A DNA stretch of 64,000 nt. Source: Gari tellinella. Taxonomy: Eukaryota > Mollusca > Bivalvia > Cardiida > Psammobiidae. The notes under the pieces were generated by a model. The model did not search any database, was not told where the DNA came from, and saw nothing but the letters and a program-made list of their open reading frames with translations. The translations under genes and the position numbers were made by a program. The first letter of the stretch is position 1. Each line of letters begins with the position of its first letter. Location: positions 63,315,832-63,379,831 of the forward strand of contig OV277862.1 in NCBI GenBank assembly GCA_922989275.2. Direction: 5' to 3'. Shown here piece by piece: positions 12,901 through 27,900 of the stretch.

Positions 12901-15900
12901 GTTTCGATTATGTTTAAACGGGAAAGAATAACCTTTTCTCCACTACAAATGTATATATAAACTTAGCTACCTTTTGGGTAAATTGTGTCTGGAAGAATTC
13001 TATATATTTGGCGAAGTACAGTGCATTTTTGCGGCTTTTTCCTATCATGTAGGTGTAGAGTATTTCGTAGGCTTCCTTGAACACCAGAATAATGTTCTGT
13101 TCATCTGTTACGCCATCCAAGGGGAACTGTAGAATCTTCACAAGTAGGTCGATAACCTGGAACACAAAGAGAAGCTCTTACTAATGGACTCGTTACATAA
13201 ACTATCTTACGACAAACGCTATCGTAACATACAGTACAATGTGTTTTTACAATATCTCCTAACTCATTACCCCATAATTACGCTTTTTACGCCTTTAATT
13301 TATTTCTCCACTTAAGAAAATAGATCCACTTTTTACTGTCATTAGTAAACACCATAAGAAAAAGTTTCTATATTCTCTCAGATTGAAGCTTAAAGCAGGC
13401 TGAAAGTAAAGCAGAATGTGCCTTAAGGCACATTCTGCTTTACTTTCAACCTGCTTTAAGTGGTTACTTGTCTTAAAAACTAGAAACTGGTTATGGAGTA
13501 ATGGGATAATAAGACGAAATGATTATGTTATAGGGTATGGAACACCAAAACGCATGTATTGGGCAAGAATAACATTTCCCTATTGTTCAGTACGATATAC
13601 GGTAGAGAAGACATTACACTTTCCCGTTGAAACGAAAGTAAATGCAAAGCAATGCACTACATGTAAAATGGAGAAAATCTACAACATTTTAAACAATCTG
13701 ACTATTTATAGACGCCGGGTAAACAGACGCTTGATTTGGCTCCTCACTCTTTGCTACCAACATAATTTATACAGTGTTCCCTCCCTACAACGGCCCTCCC
13801 AACAACGGCCTCCCTCCTTACAACGACACTTGCATCTGTTCCCAAGACCATTATGTCTAACACTTACACGGCTGCAATATCGTCTGCTTAAAATTGTCGT
13901 CTGCTGTTTTATTTACATAATGGACATTTTGACAGAAAAGAACATAATGACGAGTGACAAACAGCTTGAATCTAGATCAGACGCCGTGTTTGCAATGTAA
14001 GCCAATAATCCCTCCCTGTAACGACTCCCTCCGAACAACACACATAATCTCTGTCTCCCATTGGGTGCCGTTGTAGAGAGGGAACGCTGTAGCATAAATG
14101 CGTTTATCGGGACAAAATAACGTCTTCTCCGCTGAATGAAATTCGATCACTTATACGATGCGACGTATTATGTCGTCTCGTCATTGTCTGTACTATTTAG
14201 ACAGTCCCCTTTAGGGACAGCTGTGCATTCTGAGTTAAAATAAATGAGACAGCCGTTATGCAAATATATTGCAATTCCAAACTGTTTCCAATACCATCAA
14301 TCGTAAATCTACACCAACAATCACACCCTGCCTCCAGCAAGCAGACTTTTGGAACCGTCTCAAATGCTAATTTTCATTGCTACCAAACGATATATGGATT
14401 TACTATTTAAACAAGTTATTATACAAAAATGCTGCGACCTATCATTTGATAATCCTTGCACAATCATTATGACGTAATAACCAGTCTTACATGCTCCCTG
14501 CCACATTATCATCTGCTTATACTTTTCGTCTGCGTTTACTTATTAAATTTGGAATTGTATGAACTTTTGAAATATGAACTATTGATATGGGTGTCAGACA
14601 GTTTGGACCTTGATCAGACTCTGCGTTATGCGATCTCTGATAAGGATCCAACATGTTTTTGCAGAAGTCAGTGTTGAACACATTGGCAGTGATCAGATTA
14701 TGCAAAAATACAATTCATTCATTGTCAAAAATCCGTTTCGGGCATGCTTCTTGATCAGGGCACCAGACAACTTTACTAAACAATTATGGGATTCCTTTAT
14801 GTCTTCATACAACAACAATGATGTGATTTCTCACTAAATCAATTAAAAGATGATTATAAGAGTAGTCATATAATAAAGTTTTGTAAAGAAAGGGGGATAT
14901 TATTTTTTAGACATACTCAGCAGATCTGGAAGCCGTCTTGATGTTTAACAGCACAGTTTAAATCTAATGTAAGAGAACCATTCATCAAATGTAGTCAAAC
15001 ATAGATCATGAGAGGAAACATGTTTAATGCTATACCTATACAGTGCTCCCTCTCTATAACGACACCCAATGGAAACACACATATTGTGTGTGTTGTTCGT
15101 ATGGAGTCGTTATAGGAAGGGAAAATTATGACTTGGCTTACTACATTTGTAAACAGCTTGAATCCATATCAGAGGCCTCGTTACGCGGCTTCTGATCTGA
15201 ATTCAAGCTTTTTGTCACTCGTCATTATATTCATTCTATCAAAATGTCCACTTATATGTAACTTTGAGAGAACCAGCAGACGACAAAATTAGTCGGTATT
15301 GCAGCAATGAAAAGGTTAGACATAAATGTCTTGTTGGGGGAACGGCGGCAGGGGTGGTTGTAAGGAGGAAGATGTTGTTAGCAGGGCCGTTGCAAGGAGG
15401 GAGCGCTGTACTAATCTTACCCTCAAATTTCGCATCAGTTTCTGTCTGTCTTTCTTCGGCTGGTTACCAACAATCATGAATTTTCTCAGCTCCTGCATCG
15501 CCTGGAAGATAATTAAAATTGTACGTGTCATTTAGCCCAAACAAGCAAAACGCAAAAGCCCCTTCACGATCAAACTAAGCAACCCTATATAGTAATTGAC
15601 GTCGACATGAGTATCACACAATTTAGATCCTGATCAGACCACAAATCAGTAAATGGGTTTGTTACCAACAGCAGTTTTACCTATAAATAAAAAGGCCCCC
15701 GTTTCTACAGTCTGCATCACAGTATTATAGTTCCTATATGCTAGCAAAAGTAGCTGAAAGCAGGTTGCTTCACTTTAACCTGATTTCAGCAACCATCTGC
15801 ATTCAATAGCAAAAATGTGCTAGTAATGAGTCAATTGCAAATAATTTGTAACCTGATCAAATGGTATGTAACTAGGCATCTTATCTGGCACCAAACTGTT

Positions 15901-18900
15901 TGACGCTCGTACCTTATAGGCCTATAGTGCCATTTATTTCCATTTTTTACATTGCATTTTGCATTTTGTTTCAGCTCAATTTAAGCTTTTAATGTTCAGC
16001 CGTAACACATTCAGTCGTAGCAAAGCGTATACTCGTCATAACAAACAATGAACCTGTCAAGACTATACGTGTCTTATGTCAGTTTTTAACATATTGTTAA
16101 AAGGCCTTAATGGTAAAAATGGCTTAAACATAAATAGGTATTGGAATTGTCACTTAAAAGTTTCAGGGTTGAATGGGTTAAATAACAATAATGTCTACAT
16201 ACTGTCATCATCTGGTGTGTCTTCTTAGCATTCAGTAGAATGCCCATCTCTCTCTGAAAATAACAAACAATAGAGAAATGTGGGTGTTTTTTAACGATTG
16301 ATTCTCAATGCAAACAAAAGAACAAAATACTTTCATACAGACAAATGTATTTGCATTATAAAAGTTCCACATTAAGCACTTGTCTATCTTTAGCGATCAC
16401 AATACTTCTGCAATAAGTTCTCACAGGCTTACTTTAATGCAAAGACAACCTCAAAACATAATTTTATATAAGTTTTTTTTGTCTTGCATTAAGCAGCACG
16501 TGGTTCGTAGACATTGTTAAGAACTGCTCAACTTCTCTAGAACAGGCCCAGCCCATATACAGCGTTTTAGTTGAGGTCGAGTTCGTTCTCAAGCATCTAA
16601 TGAGTCAGATTTGAGCATCGGCGCAAATCTGACCAATCAACTGCTTGAGAATGAATTAAGACTCAACACCGACGCTTTATAAGCATAGACCCAGTTGCAT
16701 ATGATCATTCTTGACAAATGATCCACAATCTAATTTTGATATCTTGATCATGAAATAGTCGATCTTGCCCTATTTCTATAGCTTCAATTTCAGTATTTAA
16801 AAAAACACGCTTAAGTCGAACATATTCGTATACGTTTGAACTTGAAAGTACAGATATATTCGACTTAAGCGCGAGTGCGGGCTTTTAAAGTCCGACTGTT
16901 TTTGTTTTTCCCTTCATTTACTTACGTCTCTAATAAGATTCAGCAAGAAAGGCACCATTCCTGACACATAGTTGAACTCAATCATGTTTTCATCTTCCAC
17001 ATTCTGTATGGTGAAGGCGTCGTCATACTGGCTCTCCCCGCTAGCCGAAACCTGAGATAAACAAAAATGACATTTTAAAACAACAAATGCATAGGTATAG
17101 TAAGCTCCCGGTATAATATAGATTAAATGTGCGCATTGCCTTAAACTAAAATGAAGTGAGGTAGAAAGTTTCTAAAAGAGCTTTCTGTTGTGCAATTATA
17201 GTATTTTTATGATCAACATGTTTCCAATGCCCTCGATTATTCTTTTGATTGTTCATACTAGTGGGGTTTTACTGTGCTTTAACTCATTTAACCCTGGAAC
17301 TTTTAATGGAAATTTCCAGTTTTAAACTTGTCCTTGTCCATCTATGACTATTTACAAACAACTTCATACGCCCTATACAAACAATGTGCATCTTATAAGA
17401 GTACATGTGCCCTATGCAAACAGAGGAGACATTAGTGCAGATTTGTGCAAATTCTGCACTGTTTGTCACTCTGTGATATATGGTATAAACAAGCCCAATA
17501 TAGTGAAAACTTGACTAGATTTTACTGGAAAATGGTACTGTTCATTTAAAGAGAAGTCAATGATCTAACGGACTACGCGCATTGTATACATTGTGCTTCA
17601 ATGTACAGTAAAACTTTTCTATTACGACCACTAAAACAAAGCCTAAGTCATTTATAAAAGATAGGTGAAAGCTGAAAACAATGTGACAATAAAATAGAAG
17701 TTCCTACAGGAGTTTCCTTGCTTTAGGCAGTCACCTGTTGTAAGCACCTAACAAGTAACACAATTCAGTGGTCGTAATAAAGAAGTTTACTGTATTATCT
17801 ACTGCACTGAAATGTTGTAATCTAAATGGTTTGAAGTCTTTCTAAGAGAGATATGAAAACATATAATATAGTTCTGTTACAATTGTGTTTTAGGCACATG
17901 ACGTAGACTATTGCGGTATAAAAGCAGCAACGCATTGTACACAGTTTCGACAATTTAATAGGTCTTATTACAACACCTCGCATGATAATGGAGGTTTTAC
18001 TGGGGAAACATAGTTTTTAACGTAAGTCAGACGCAGAGTTGAAAGGCATCTTACCAGTATCGCAAATGCGCTCGTATTAAAGCTTCTTAAGCTAACGATA
18101 ATAATCCTCAATTTGAAACACAATCAGAAAACACTCCTGTAGAAATCAAAAGCGTAACATACAATGAGTGTTTCTTTAAGTTTCACAGTATGGGAAAAGC
18201 AGATGTTAAAACATTATTATTGCTTACTTATTGTGACTTCACTAAAGCTCACAAACAGTTCCAATCTAGATCCACATGTTTAGGATGTTTAGAGACCAAC
18301 GACATTCAAATTGAAAGCAGGCTATATTGCAATAGGTGTAAAAGGCCTAGCTTGGAGACTATCAACATACGCTTTAGTCATCCATATTGGTATTCTATAT
18401 TGTTACAAGTTAAATGCATTGACAAGATATTGAAGGCGACATGCACATTTGTAAATATAATGAAATAGTACATAACAGTCTCGAGGATAGAACAATGCAT
18501 GTGCAATAATTTCGAAGGTAAAAAGTAAGAATATTTAGACTGCAATAGTATTATGTATAGCGACTATTCAAGTTTATTACAAAAGTATCTCATAATAAGT
18601 TGGGAAAAAAGTTTAAAATATCATTGTTAAGAATATAAATTTCACGTCTTTAAATCACTCAGGGCAATGAAAATATAACAGAACAGTGTGCATTGCATTT
18701 GTTTTACATATATAGTAGTCACCTGTATCTTTCAATCTATACACTTGATCCGTGCTATGAGAAAATCTGTCTTATTGCATTTCAAACAATGTAGATTAAG
18801 ACCAGTCGCCGCGTCAAAGTAAAATAAAAAGCGGCGGCTGGCCTTTATTTACACCGTTTGAGACCAACATTCGGCTAAAGCATTTTATGTAGCTGTATTA

Positions 18901-21900
18901 TCTAGGATATTTAGCAGTGTAAACCAAATTGAGATACAGAGCATGGGATAACAGCGTTGAATAATCAGTACAATATTGCAGGCAGGTTTTGTCATTTAAA
19001 GAATGGCATCGCTTAATACGAGTTTAGATGTGACAATTCTCCTAGCTTAAATATTTCCATACAGCTTCTTTAGTATAGGTTTCACATATGTATGTATGCA
19101 TATTCCATTATTTGCGCTTCAAAGAAAACACATGAAAATAAAATTTATTTATACGTTCGAGTTGAGAAAGGGAATATTCTATGGGTAATTCATGCCGATG
19201 GATACTAAATTACAAGTAGACGAAATATAGAATATGTTGTCGAATCTAATATATTATGTACAGTCCAGTGTCGATAGCTCGAACTCCAAAATCCATTTCA
19301 TGCGTAGAACCAAAGATGAATGACGATAACTTAAATTCTTCTACAGTGGAGAAGATATTATTCTTTCGCAATAAACGCGCTAACGCTAAACTTTTTTTCC
19401 ATTGCAAACAACTTAGAGTCTGGTCAGACACCGAGTAACCCGGCATCTGAGTAGGCTCCAATTTTTTATCTCTCATATTAAAGAGAATATTCCACATTGT
19501 CCAAAAATTCCTTTTCTACATTTTATTACAATGCATTTGCATTTCGTATGTGTTTAATTTGAAAATAATTACGTTTCTTCTCTTTGAAATAGAGCTAAGA
19601 AAATCTTAACCGAGTTCGAATTGTCGAGAGAAACTTTAATGTTATGCAAATATACGAATATTTAAGTTTTTGAAGTAATTTGCATGCTTTTAGACATGCA
19701 ATTTATATTGTTTTCAAAATAATTACATTTGAGTATCGCAGCTTGTATATCTAGCAAACCCATAGCAATTAAAAGCAATTGAAATCAGAAAGTAAATTAT
19801 TTTAAGCTGTTAGATTTCATGAACATAGTCTGAAACGAGAATGCATGCGACTCCAAATCGATTTATTTCTTCTAGACAGATGCATTTTCATATATCTAAA
19901 TGGTTGTTTTGCATGCGAATATATCTGAAACAAAGTTTAAACCAATCAATAGTTCAATTCAATAGAAAATCAGCAATATACTTGGTCAACGTATTTTCAA
20001 AACTATGACAAAACCTTTCGTATTTACCGGTGGCCGACCATGGATATTTTCTTTAAAGTTTCTGAATTTGTAGTTTCCATACAACATTTTTAAAGTTCAA
20101 TGTGTACGCAAGTGAAAATCCTTATCGACCACCGAACATACTTATAATGAGTCGCGTCGAAAGAAAACGATTTTCGAAGATTGTATACAGTAGAGACCCA
20201 GTCAAAACGGGTCCAAGCTTAAACGAGTTCCAGTTGAGTCTCAAACATTTGATTACTCGGATTTCAGCTTTTGCTCACATCTGACCATTCAAACAATTGA
20301 GAACACTTTCAGACTCAAATCAAACGCCTTATAACCGTAGGGCCTGGTGGCGTTTCAGCACGGTATGTCATGGCATGCTAAGGGCCAAAGCATTGATAAC
20401 ACGCTCTGTATACACGGATCCAAAGTTGTTTTACTAACAATGAAGCTAACCTGGATCGACACTGTTCACAATGTTGTTTTTCTAACGACGCGCCTCATTT
20501 ATATATTACACGAGCTTGAAAGAAACTGTATACAGCTGATATGGTAACAAACCTTTATACACGGGTCCTTAAAGCACAACAAGTACGTCATTAAAATCAA
20601 CCGTGTATGTTTATGTCTACAGTAAACTTGTGTTAAGCGGTCAATCTTTGAAAGTCAGTGAAAAAAGACAGGCGAGTTCGTCATACAAGACGAAAGTAAA
20701 ACAGAAAAGCTCCTATAAGAACTTTCTTTTTTATTTCAGTTCCTGTATAAAGCTGCTATATGTTTTAAAGACTGTTTATTTGCATATGCTACTTAAAACA
20801 AGTTTACTGCACTGCATTGGGAATGATATCTCAAAACAAAACGATCGCTGTTTTCCAAGTTAAACTGACTTAAAACATATGTATTATCCAGTTATGTGAT
20901 GTTGCATTTTGATTTAACACATTACCACAAAATCTGTTTCTTTCTTGTTGAAGGTAGATGGCAGATTGAAAGTAAAGCAGACTGCAACTGAATGCATTGT
21001 GCTTTATCTTTAGTCTAATTTAAGCTACCATTTACTACGATTTAGGAAATAATTCTGAAAAAAAAGATGTATTTCTTTATTAAGTGGACTTCTATGTGGT
21101 AATGTGTTAAATCTTTATATTGAGCTGTTTGTTAACACATTTATCGTTGAAATGTCTTGTTCAAAACTTGTTTGTCTTTACGTATGTAAGAAATACATTG
21201 GAAACATTCTTCTCAAATTATTTATATATCATACTACGAGGTTATATGTACTAGCTTCTACATTTAAATATTCGACATCCATGTACAAAACTCATATAAT
21301 AAAGTTCAGCAACTTGACCACTCAAAATAAAGTTTGATTTATATTTCTAACGCAAACCCTATTCAAAAATGATGAATTTTAAACAGAAAACACCATGTTT
21401 GATACCTCTGCTATTCTTTTGTCATACGTTTTAGCTGTTGCCATACTTTAAGCCGTTGCCTAACTTTAACCCAATTCATGTACAATGTTTCTTTTGAATG
21501 GTCATTTAAACTAAACCATTCTTATTTTAGAGCTGTGCAATCCACACATAAAGTCTTTATTACAACATACTAAGATTAGAAACACGCAATTATACTTTCA
21601 CTTCTAACGTTTATGGCATTCTTAAAGTTATAGATATAACAAATGTTGTTGTGCTTACCTGTCTCACCATGGCACTGTCCCATCTCAGGCCCTTCAGTGA
21701 TTGGTCATTTACGTTCTCTACGTCACGGAACTTCTTCCGGATGTAGTCCTCATCTGAAATCATATTGAATAAGTTAACTTGAGTTGTTCGTTAATGTGAT
21801 ATCAAAAAGAGAACCAAACCATTAATTTTAGGATTTTGTAAAAACGTTTACATACAATACAGATCATTGCGATTTTCCCTCTTATTTTGAAAATCCCACA

Positions 21901-24900
21901 ATGCTGTATAAGTATAATATTCACTCTTTCAATGCCAAGCTTTATCGTCTGCATTAACCCTCTTACCGCAAAAAACCACCGTCTGCATTGCTAGTGTCGT
22001 CTGCAATATGTTAAAGTCATATTTAGGTCTGTTTTGACAGAAAAATATTTACGCGGCGTCTGATCAGGAATCCAAAATGTTTGCAAAGTCGCCTTTTGGC
22101 GCTGTTGGCAGTTAAGAAGTTAATGTAAAAAAAATGTAAAAAAGTTTCATTTTTGATGCGATGCCATGTTATTTGGATTACCATCAAGGTGTCCAAAATT
22201 TTGGAAAACATAAATTAAACCCTATAAAATCATAAGGATTGTAGTAGTGCTTACAAAATATATTGGCATGCTTTTGGATTGTAGTAATTACTGCCGAAAT
22301 GGATAGACACATAATATTACCTTACCTTTCAACGCGTGTAGCCAATAACCGGTCAGCACGTGCTCAATCCTGCAGTAGCTTTCAAAACGAATCTCATCTC
22401 GTTCCTGTAATAATAATCATTCAAACGTCTTCAGATATTGTATATTCGGGATTGTACAAACAGTCTTGATCTAACTCAGGCGCACAGTAACTCTTTTTCT
22501 AATCAGGATCTAAACTGTTTGATATTAATGCGCATTTTTGTGGGTCAAAATGCCAAAGATTTAGAAATGCATGCAGTCGAGAATTATTTCACCAGACGAC
22601 TTTATGTTAAAGACGCGGAAAACATGAGTTTTCAACAATTTGACGTTAGTACAGTGGAGAATCTGTTATTCTTTCACAATAAACGCGTTTACGCTAAAAC
22701 TATTATTTGCAGTGCAAACAGTTTGGAGCAAGATCAGACGCCGGGTAACCCGGCGTCTGATCAGGCTCCAAACTGTTTGCCACCAAGATAAACAAGAATT
22801 ATCAGAATTGTCCAAAAGTTGTTCTTTTCTACGTTTTAGTGCTTTGCGTTTGCGTACGTTTGCGTTTAAACGGGAAAGAATAACAGATTCTCCACTGTAA
22901 ATACGAGATGATTGACATCTAAACTCTTATACAATACAACTAGTTTTCATTTCCACAGCTGTTTTTGAATAGATAGAGAAAACTTTTGAACTTGTCGCAA
23001 CGCATAACCCGTATATTTATAATTGACATTCTAACTGTCAATTAAGTATTTTCCGTTTTCGAATATTACGGGGTTGATTTTACCGATACATGTACATTGC
23101 AAAGTGACAAACAGTGCAGGCTCTAGTCAGAGGGTTATAATTGTTTGTAAATGACGAGTATTCACCTCACTATTTTATTGGTTATTCTTTCCCGTGTGAA
23201 CGCAAACGATGTAATACATTGCAGCAAATGACTTCTTTTCGACAATTCTGACTATCAATATTAATATGAGTTGCTAACAGTTAGGAGCCTGATCAGACGC
23301 TGGAAAGAATAACGTCTTCTCCTATGCAAATGATGCGTATTCTAGTCGCTAGGATTAAATAGTTTTAGTGGCCTTTCATTAAAGAAATACGTATCTTCAT
23401 CTACCTTGATTCTATCAACAATCAATTTCTGGCTATACTGATAGGTCAGGGACAAGATAAAATGTTAAAAATAAAAACAGGTGGTGAAGTTATGTTAAAT
23501 GATAAACGTATTGAGATATGTCTGCTTATTGCCATGCACTAAGATAATGCCCTTTAGTTAACCCTTTCAACCCTACATCCCTCTGTAGATATTACTGATT
23601 ATATATGCAAACAGTGTAGACCCTGATCAGAGGGATCCTATTCTGATCAGGGTCTGCACTGTTTGATATTTTCATTCCTTTTTGTTGTCATATCAAATAT
23701 GCAACAGTAGACTGGTTCAAAATGCCTGTACTAGAATAGTCCAAAAGGATCATAAATACCCACAAGAGATATTTAGGGTTGAAAGGGTTAAGAGAAAGCT
23801 GTGGTTAATGTTCGCACTGTAGAATTGCTCTTCTTTTATCAAATAAATAGTTTGCCATCATTTTTCAATGTACTCGTATTCAGTGAGTAACTTTTTATAT
23901 ATCTTGATATAGGACATTTAGATTAACCCTTTATCCCATAGCCTATTTCTAGTATTGAAGACAGATGACCATTTAAAACAGGTTGAAACTAAAAAAACAG
24001 AATACACCTGCATGACTGCGCATTTTGGTTTATTTCAAGCCTCTTTAAGCTACCATCTGCAAGGATAAAGAAGGACTTTTATGGTGCCAAGACTGTATAA
24101 TAATGGAACTAGTTTTAATAGTGAATGACACCCTCTGATATGGGTCTTCACTATTTGCATTTGACATGTATACTTTTTATATGTACAATATTTGTCGCTA
24201 TGGTTGATGTCATTGATATTGTTCTCTGTTGTGCATTAAGAGTTAAGAAATATGCTCTCAGCGTTTTAGAGAAATAATTGTCATTCCAATTTCTATTAAG
24301 ATTTTGTCTCTTGAAATGAATTGTTCATCATGCTGCAACAGGGCATAATTCCACTTTCATTAGCGCGACGATTTATTTTCACTTCACGGCTATAATTATT
24401 ATTATCAAGATGGAATCACGTCCGCAAAGTGTTTTTATTGTAAAATTTCAAGAACATGATATTGCGCAAGTGGTTATTTCAACATAAAATTCGTTAAACC
24501 CTTATCATGCTAAACACGACTTGCTTAACATTAACTACAGCTTGGATCCAGATCAGACGCCGCTGACGCGGCGTCATATCTAAATCCATACTGTTTGTCA
24601 AACATATTTAACATTTCTTTTGTTTTCAAATCAAGAAACCTATTTTTTCAGAATTTAGCATACAACATATTTGAAGCAGACGGCAAGTAAGCATGACAAG
24701 AGTTAACCCCCTTAAGATTCTAAAACCTAGTGCAATGACATTTTCAAACAGCTTGGATCCTGATCAGATACCGAGTAACTCGACATTGATCAGGACCCAA
24801 ACTGCCTGGCACTGGTATCGATGTCTCTGCAAGCAATTTGCCTGAAATTTTATTTTTAATAAATAAAAGCAGACGACTTTTCTTTAAAGTAGATGACGTC

Positions 24901-27900
24901 ACGGCTGTGAGGAGGTTAAAGCATTTGCATGCAAAAACATCGACCAGTATTCTACAACAAATGTATTTAATAACAAGTGAAATTCTTTGTATTACTCGGT
25001 CTTAACCTTTTGCATGCTGGGTAATGTTTTTGTGAGCAACACTTATTGTCGTCTGGTACTGATCTTAAATAGAATTACCGGGTGCCAAATAGTTTGTATT
25101 CTGGTGACTGTTAGCTTGCTATGGATTTGTCGTCTGCACAATTAATTGCATGTGGTACACGTACAGTAAAACATCTATATTAAGACCACTTAAACGAAGG
25201 CTTATGGATTGCATAAAAGACGGATGACAGCTTAATGCATTGTGACAATCAAACAGAAAGCTCACCTTGTTTTAAGCATTCACTTGTCGTAAACACATTT
25301 TATTAGTGACCTTAATATAGTGGTCGTAATAGAGAAGCGTCACTTTAGGTTGGTATTGGAATTCCCAAAGGATGATGGTGACAATTGTACACTGTTCTAC
25401 AGAACGCAGATACATACCACTACTGTTCAACGAGATTAGACCAGGGTGATGACATTTATTCGACGAAGGTCATAAAGATTGGGCTAGTTATCAAATTGAA
25501 CCAGGTCCTGCTATGATATAAGTATGGACATATAAATATCATGTTGCAATACATACAATGGTGCAATGTACTTATGTAAATTGATAGCTTCTTGTTATAT
25601 TGCCTTTATTGTGGGCGTTTTATAGCCTGATATATCATTTTACTATAGAACAGAATTAATAACATTATGCACGGGACTCACAAGGGTGTCAGTAATTCTG
25701 TTTTATGTCCAGTTCCGCAATAAACGCATTAATACTACCAAATATTTGTTCATTCATGTTAAGTCCCACTCGGGTCGATTTCGGACAAAACACATGCCTC
25801 AGCGGTGCGTACTAATCACTTTGTCGAATTCTCACACTCCCCGAGAAACCGTGAGAGGTGTTCAATCATAATCACGTTGGCCCATCAATTGATTTCCCCA
25901 ATCTAACATCAATCTTTGGGCCCCGCGATGACCTTGTCAAAAATTGGCAGTTAGTAAATAGTCTAATAGCATAACTCGGGTACTCAAGGGAAATGTTAAT
26001 TGTGTATAAATTTATCTATCTTTTTTCCCGATTGGCAGTTATATCTACTATTGAAACATAGCCCATTTATGGCCAGAAATAAACGAACAGTAGCTATTCG
26101 TGTTAATGGTGTTTATGTAAAAAATATTATGTTAGCCAAATTGACTGAATTACCCCGAATGTAGAAGGAATGTACAAACAGTTTTGATCCTGAACAGACG
26201 CCGCGTAACGCGGCGTCTGTTCAGGATCTAAATTATTTGACACTAGTTATGATATCAATTAGCTTATAATCTATATTTGAGAAATAAAAGCAGAGTACAA
26301 TTGTTTTAAGCAGATGACGCAATGGCATTGGTGAGGTTAATGGACGACAACCTAAAGTCCGGTCAGCATAAGCCACCAATGTTTTCAGGGCTAGAATGTT
26401 TACGTCGGATTGTTGGTAAACTGTTAGAATGGGAAAAGCAATGCTAAATGCCACGATACATTTTAACTTTCAATTAACAAATGATTAATACGTCACTATA
26501 AGGTTTTTGTTTCTTCTTTATAAAGTAATAATATACAGTGGAGAATCTGTTATTCTTTCCCAATAAACGCGTTTACGCTAAAACTATTATTTGCAGTGCA
26601 AACAATTTGGAGCCAGATCAGACGCCGGGTAACCCGGCGTCTGATCAGGCTCCAAACTGTTTGCCACCAAGATAAACAAGAATTATCAGAATTGTCCAAA
26701 AGTTGTTATTTTCTACGTTTTAGTGCTTTGCGTTTGCGTACGTTTGCGTTTAAACGGGAAAGAATAACAGATTCTCCACTGTAATACAATTTATATCAAA
26801 TGCCACTCTGTTTGTGTGAAATAAGTACATATTCATGTTTACGGCCATGCACTCTTTCACTCTTAATGGCACTAAAAAACACGTTTTCAAACAATTGGAA
26901 TCCTGAGCAGACGCTGCGTAACTCGTATCGATATGGTTTAAATCATAGTACATTGAATCTTACTTTGAAACGATCTTGCAAACAACAAAATTGAAGCAGA
27001 CGATGAAAGGTTGAAGGGGTAAACATCTCAAGATTTTTTTTAGCAGCGAAATAGTTTAGTACTAACAAACAAGAGGAATGTCCGAAACGAATGTTATGAG
27101 AACTCGTAGCCCAACTGTATGCATTGAAGTACATGTAAAAGATGTTGAAACGATAATTCAAATTTTCCTGCAAAACAATGGTGACCAATATACCTTTCGC
27201 ACACAAAGGTTAATTAAGACATAATAAATGCATACCAGTGTTTTATCGTGCAATCGAACACTCATTCATTCATATCTTTATTTCCTCCATTAAGGAGAGC
27301 ATTTATGTCAAACATATATACAAAAGTGCACAATGTTACAATAACGTGACATAGTATAATACATGTGTAATAATAACAACAATAATACCCAATTATCCAT
27401 ACCCCATCAGCCCACTTACATGTACCCCCTAAATACGCCTTTTTGCACCTTTAATCTTTCTTTTATCCATTGAAAAACTAGTCCCATTTTTTACAGTTAT
27501 GAATAGTTATGATAAGAATTAGTACCTTTATTCTAGCAGATGGTACCTTAAAGCAGACTGAAAGAAAAGTAGATGCACCTTGTGGTGCATTCTGCTTTAC
27601 TTTCAATCCGCTATAAGTGATCATCTATAGGCTATGGGGTTATAGGCTAAGTACATCTTGCGTCACAAAACAAGAAATGCATGTTGCAATTTATTTCAGT
27701 AGTATCAATTACATTTATAACAACCCCTTTTCCTGACTGCATAGCGACTGCTTAATTAATGGTTAAGTATAATAGAATGCATGGTAAATACAACAGTTTC
27801 AATTCAGATCAGACGCCGGTTCGCTCGGTGACTGATCCGGGTAGAATCTATTTGTATTTGTAAGTGCGGGCTTCCCAAGAGAATACTTCTTACGAAACGA

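Noticed and set aside
13416..14000. 194-codon open frame on the plus strand
   Set aside because: It runs across three different repeats (core-2 hairpin, CAGTGGAGAA piece, CAGCGCTCCCTC MITE) and has no protein-family signature.
22438..22791. 117-codon open frame on the plus strand next to exon 7
   Set aside because: It enters the MITE at 22652 and shows no splice or family support.
22640..22900. Recurrent open frame of about 60-86 codons (also at 26596, 39275, 60059 and 12557) with near-identical products
   Set aside because: It reads straight through the CAGTGGAGAA MITE including its palindrome and terminal repeat. The similarity comes from repeat identity, not from a conserved protein.
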